Origin: Pseudomonadota bacterium
Lineage (GTDB): Bacteria; Desulfobacterota; Desulfobacteria; Desulfobacterales; Desulfobacteraceae
Assembly: GCA_018821535.1 (NCBI GenBank)
Contig: JAHJLV010000034.1
Location: 1 to 64,000 of the forward strand
Direction of reading: 5' to 3'
Length of the DNA stretch: 64,000 nucleotides
Shown here: positions 62,775-64,000 of the stretch, one piece after another
Layout: each line of letters starts with the position of its first letter
Numbering within the stretch: the stretch's first letter is position 1
Made by a program: the position numbers and the translations under genes
Notes under the pieces: generated by a model
The model's input: only the letters and a program-made list of their open reading frames with translations
Told to the model about the DNA's origin: nothing
Databases searched by the model: none

Positions 62775-63443
62775 ATGACGTATAAAGAAGAATTCATAGA
62801 ATATCTGATTGAATGTGATGCACTCAAATTCGGAGAGTTTCAACTCAAAAGCGGCCGGATAGCTCCCTATTTTATCAATACCGGCATGTTTGATACCGGC
62901 CGGAAAATTAAAAAACTGGGCCAGTTTTATGCCAGAGCCATCCAGGACCATTTTTCAACAGATTTTGATGGAATCTACGGCCCGGCCTACAAAGGCATCC
63001 CCCTGTGCATTTCTGCGGCCCAGGCACTTGCGGATTCGGGTATGGACAAAGGATATGTCTTTAACCGGAAAGAAGCCAAAACCTATGCGGATAAAAGTGT
63101 GATTGTGGGCATGCCCCTGACCTCAGAGACCCGGCTGATCCTGGTGGACGATGTCATCACTTCCGGAAAGGCCATCAGAGAATCCCTTGACATTCTCAAG
63201 GCCTGCAGCAACCCGAAAGTCTGCGGCATTATCATCAGTGTCAACCGCCAGGAAAAGGGCAATACGGATAAAAATGCCTTAAAGGAAGTGGAGGAAATTC
63301 TGGGCATCCCCATCCATGCCATCGTCACCATAACAGATATAAAAACCTGTCTGCACAACAAAAAAATAAACGGTCAGATCCTGATTGATGATCAAATGCT
63401 TGCAAAAATAAATAATTATCTTGAAACATACGGCGCTGCGTAG
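62775..63443 (+). CDS. pyrE: Orotate phosphoribosyltransferase
   Basis: The enzyme converts orotate and PRPP to OMP, the step after PyrDK. The PRPP motif LILVDDVITSGKAIRESLDI is intact and FGEFQLKSGRIAPYFINTG is the typical N-terminal signature. It starts 25 bases after pyrK, making a pyrD-pyrK-pyrE unit. At 222 residues it is of usual length. Confidence 0.96.
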   Translation: MTYKEEFIEYLIECDALKFGEFQLKSGRIAPYFINTGMFDTGRKIKKLGQFYARAIQDHFSTDFDGIYGPAYKGIPLCISAAQALADSGMDKGYVFNRKEAKTYADKSVIVGMPLTSETRLILVDDVITSGKAIRESLDILKACSNPKVCGIIISVNRQEKGNTDKNALKEVEEILGIPIHAIVTITDIKTCLHNKKINGQILIDDQMLAKINNYLETYGAA

Positions 63444-63550
63444 CATAATAAAACATACCTGAACCTGGAACATCTCATTCTCACCCTGGAAAGGTGTATA
63501 CAGCAGTTTAAGAATTGACCCGTTTATTGCAAGCCTGAGTGCGGAGAAAC

Positions 63551-64000
63551 ATGGAAGTTTTCGTTGCAAGACAGCCTGTTTTTACAAAACACAAAAAAAT
63601 TTACGGCTATGAACTTTTATTCAGATCCGGAATCGAGAATGTATTTCCAAATATCGACGGCAATATCGCCACATCAAATCTGATATCAAATATCTTTTTC
63701 CCCTTTGACTTCAATGAGATTTTAGGCAATAAAAAGGGCCTGATCAATTTTACCAGGGAATTAATCCTGCAGAAAGTTCCGTCATTTCTTCCCAAAGATC
63801 AGTTCATCATCGAAGTCTTAGAAACTGTCATGCCTGAAGAAGATATATTATCGGCATTGTCAAATTACAAGAGCAGCGGATACAGCATTGCGCTGGACGA
63901 TTTTGTATATCATAAAAAATTTGATCCCATGATTGAACTCTGCCAGATCATTAAGTTTGATATACGGGAAACGCCTCTGGATGATCTTTTAGATATCATT
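63551..64000 (+). CDS. EAL/HDOD-type signalling protein (5' part, cut by window edge)
   Basis: The visible 150 codons read MEVFVARQPVFTKHKKIYGY, then ELLFRSG, then FIIEVLETVMPEEDI and GYSIALDDFVYHKKF. This is the start of the YuxH group: a degenerate EAL domain usually followed by HDOD. The canonical ExLxR is only partly kept (YELLFRSG), so phosphodiesterase activity is doubtful. GGAG lies 4-5 bases before the ATG. The 3' part lies outside the window. Confidence 0.85.
   Translation, partial: MEVFVARQPVFTKHKKIYGYELLFRSGIENVFPNIDGNIATSNLISNIFFPFDFNEILGNKKGLINFTRELILQKVPSFLPKDQFIIEVLETVMPEEDILSALSNYKSSGYSIALDDFVYHKKFDPMIELCQIIKFDIRETPLDDLLDII

Noticed and set aside
1..64000. tRNA, rRNA, CRISPR arrays, prophage
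   Set aside because: No cloverleaf-like sequence, rRNA match, spaced short repeats or phage structural genes were recognised on either strand.

Overview
The window most resembles the chromosome of an anaerobic, sulfate-reducer-like member of the Desulfobacterota (Desulfobacteraceae-type). This rests on its gene content: a Na+-NQR operon, glutamate synthase split over three genes, class 1B dihydroorotate dehydrogenase, many PAS/Cache sensor kinases, PEP-CTERM and CFI-box surface proteins, and family III CoA-transferases. No rRNA, tRNA or CRISPR array was seen, so placement below phylum level is inference.

Left part (1-11135) is accessory. It opens with nested right ends of two related IS21-type elements, including a 3' scrap of istB; a third 28-bp copy of the same end sits at 3965-3992 beside an apparent IS3-type end. 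Between and beyond these lie three lipoproteins built from a repeated 'DQ-x-L-L-x-x-I-A' HEAT-like unit (one also carries ankyrin repeats) and two large zinc-ribbon proteins (one with a DUF805 membrane domain, one with a GYF-2-like domain), all on the minus strand. A ParDE toxin-antitoxin pair and degraded gene scraps follow.

Middle-left (11130-18909): a short flagellin; a pair of CaiB/BaiF CoA-transferases behind a strong promoter overlapped by palindromic operators (the second gene carries a one-base frameshift); a convergent OFA-type MFS transporter; a tandemly duplicated PAS protein; and a PEP-CTERM-type exported protein.

Middle (19553-30519): eleven minus-strand genes with gaps under 40 bp look like one transcription unit. 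In transcription order they are: Cache sensor kinase, receiver protein, DASS carboxylate transporter, 43-aa membrane peptide, Yip1-like membrane protein, receiver-CBS protein, CBS-ACT protein, universal stress protein, membrane protein with a Cys-rich tail, fused NDP-forming acyl-CoA synthetase/GNAT acetyltransferase, and PstS-like binding protein. The likely theme is sensing and uptake of a carboxylate coupled to acyl-CoA formation and protein acylation.

Next (30778-40821) is the strongest candidate for an undescribed system: six consecutive genes for exported proteins. Three full-length paralogues and one or two divergent ones share one core architecture; the first gene adds a jelly-roll-like C-terminus. 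A good sigma70-type promoter precedes the unit and a perfect 18-bp stem terminator closes it.

Right part (41275-64000) is mostly housekeeping and energy metabolism: a CFI-box surface protein, a DUF3047 protein, a NifX-like protein, the split glutamate synthase, a higA gene with a truncated higB, an exosortase-associated CAAX-type protease, a cyclophilin, nqrABCDEF (NqrA retains two intact 4Fe-4S motifs), a hybrid histidine kinase, pyrD-pyrK-pyrE, and the start of an EAL/HDOD-type protein cut by the window edge.
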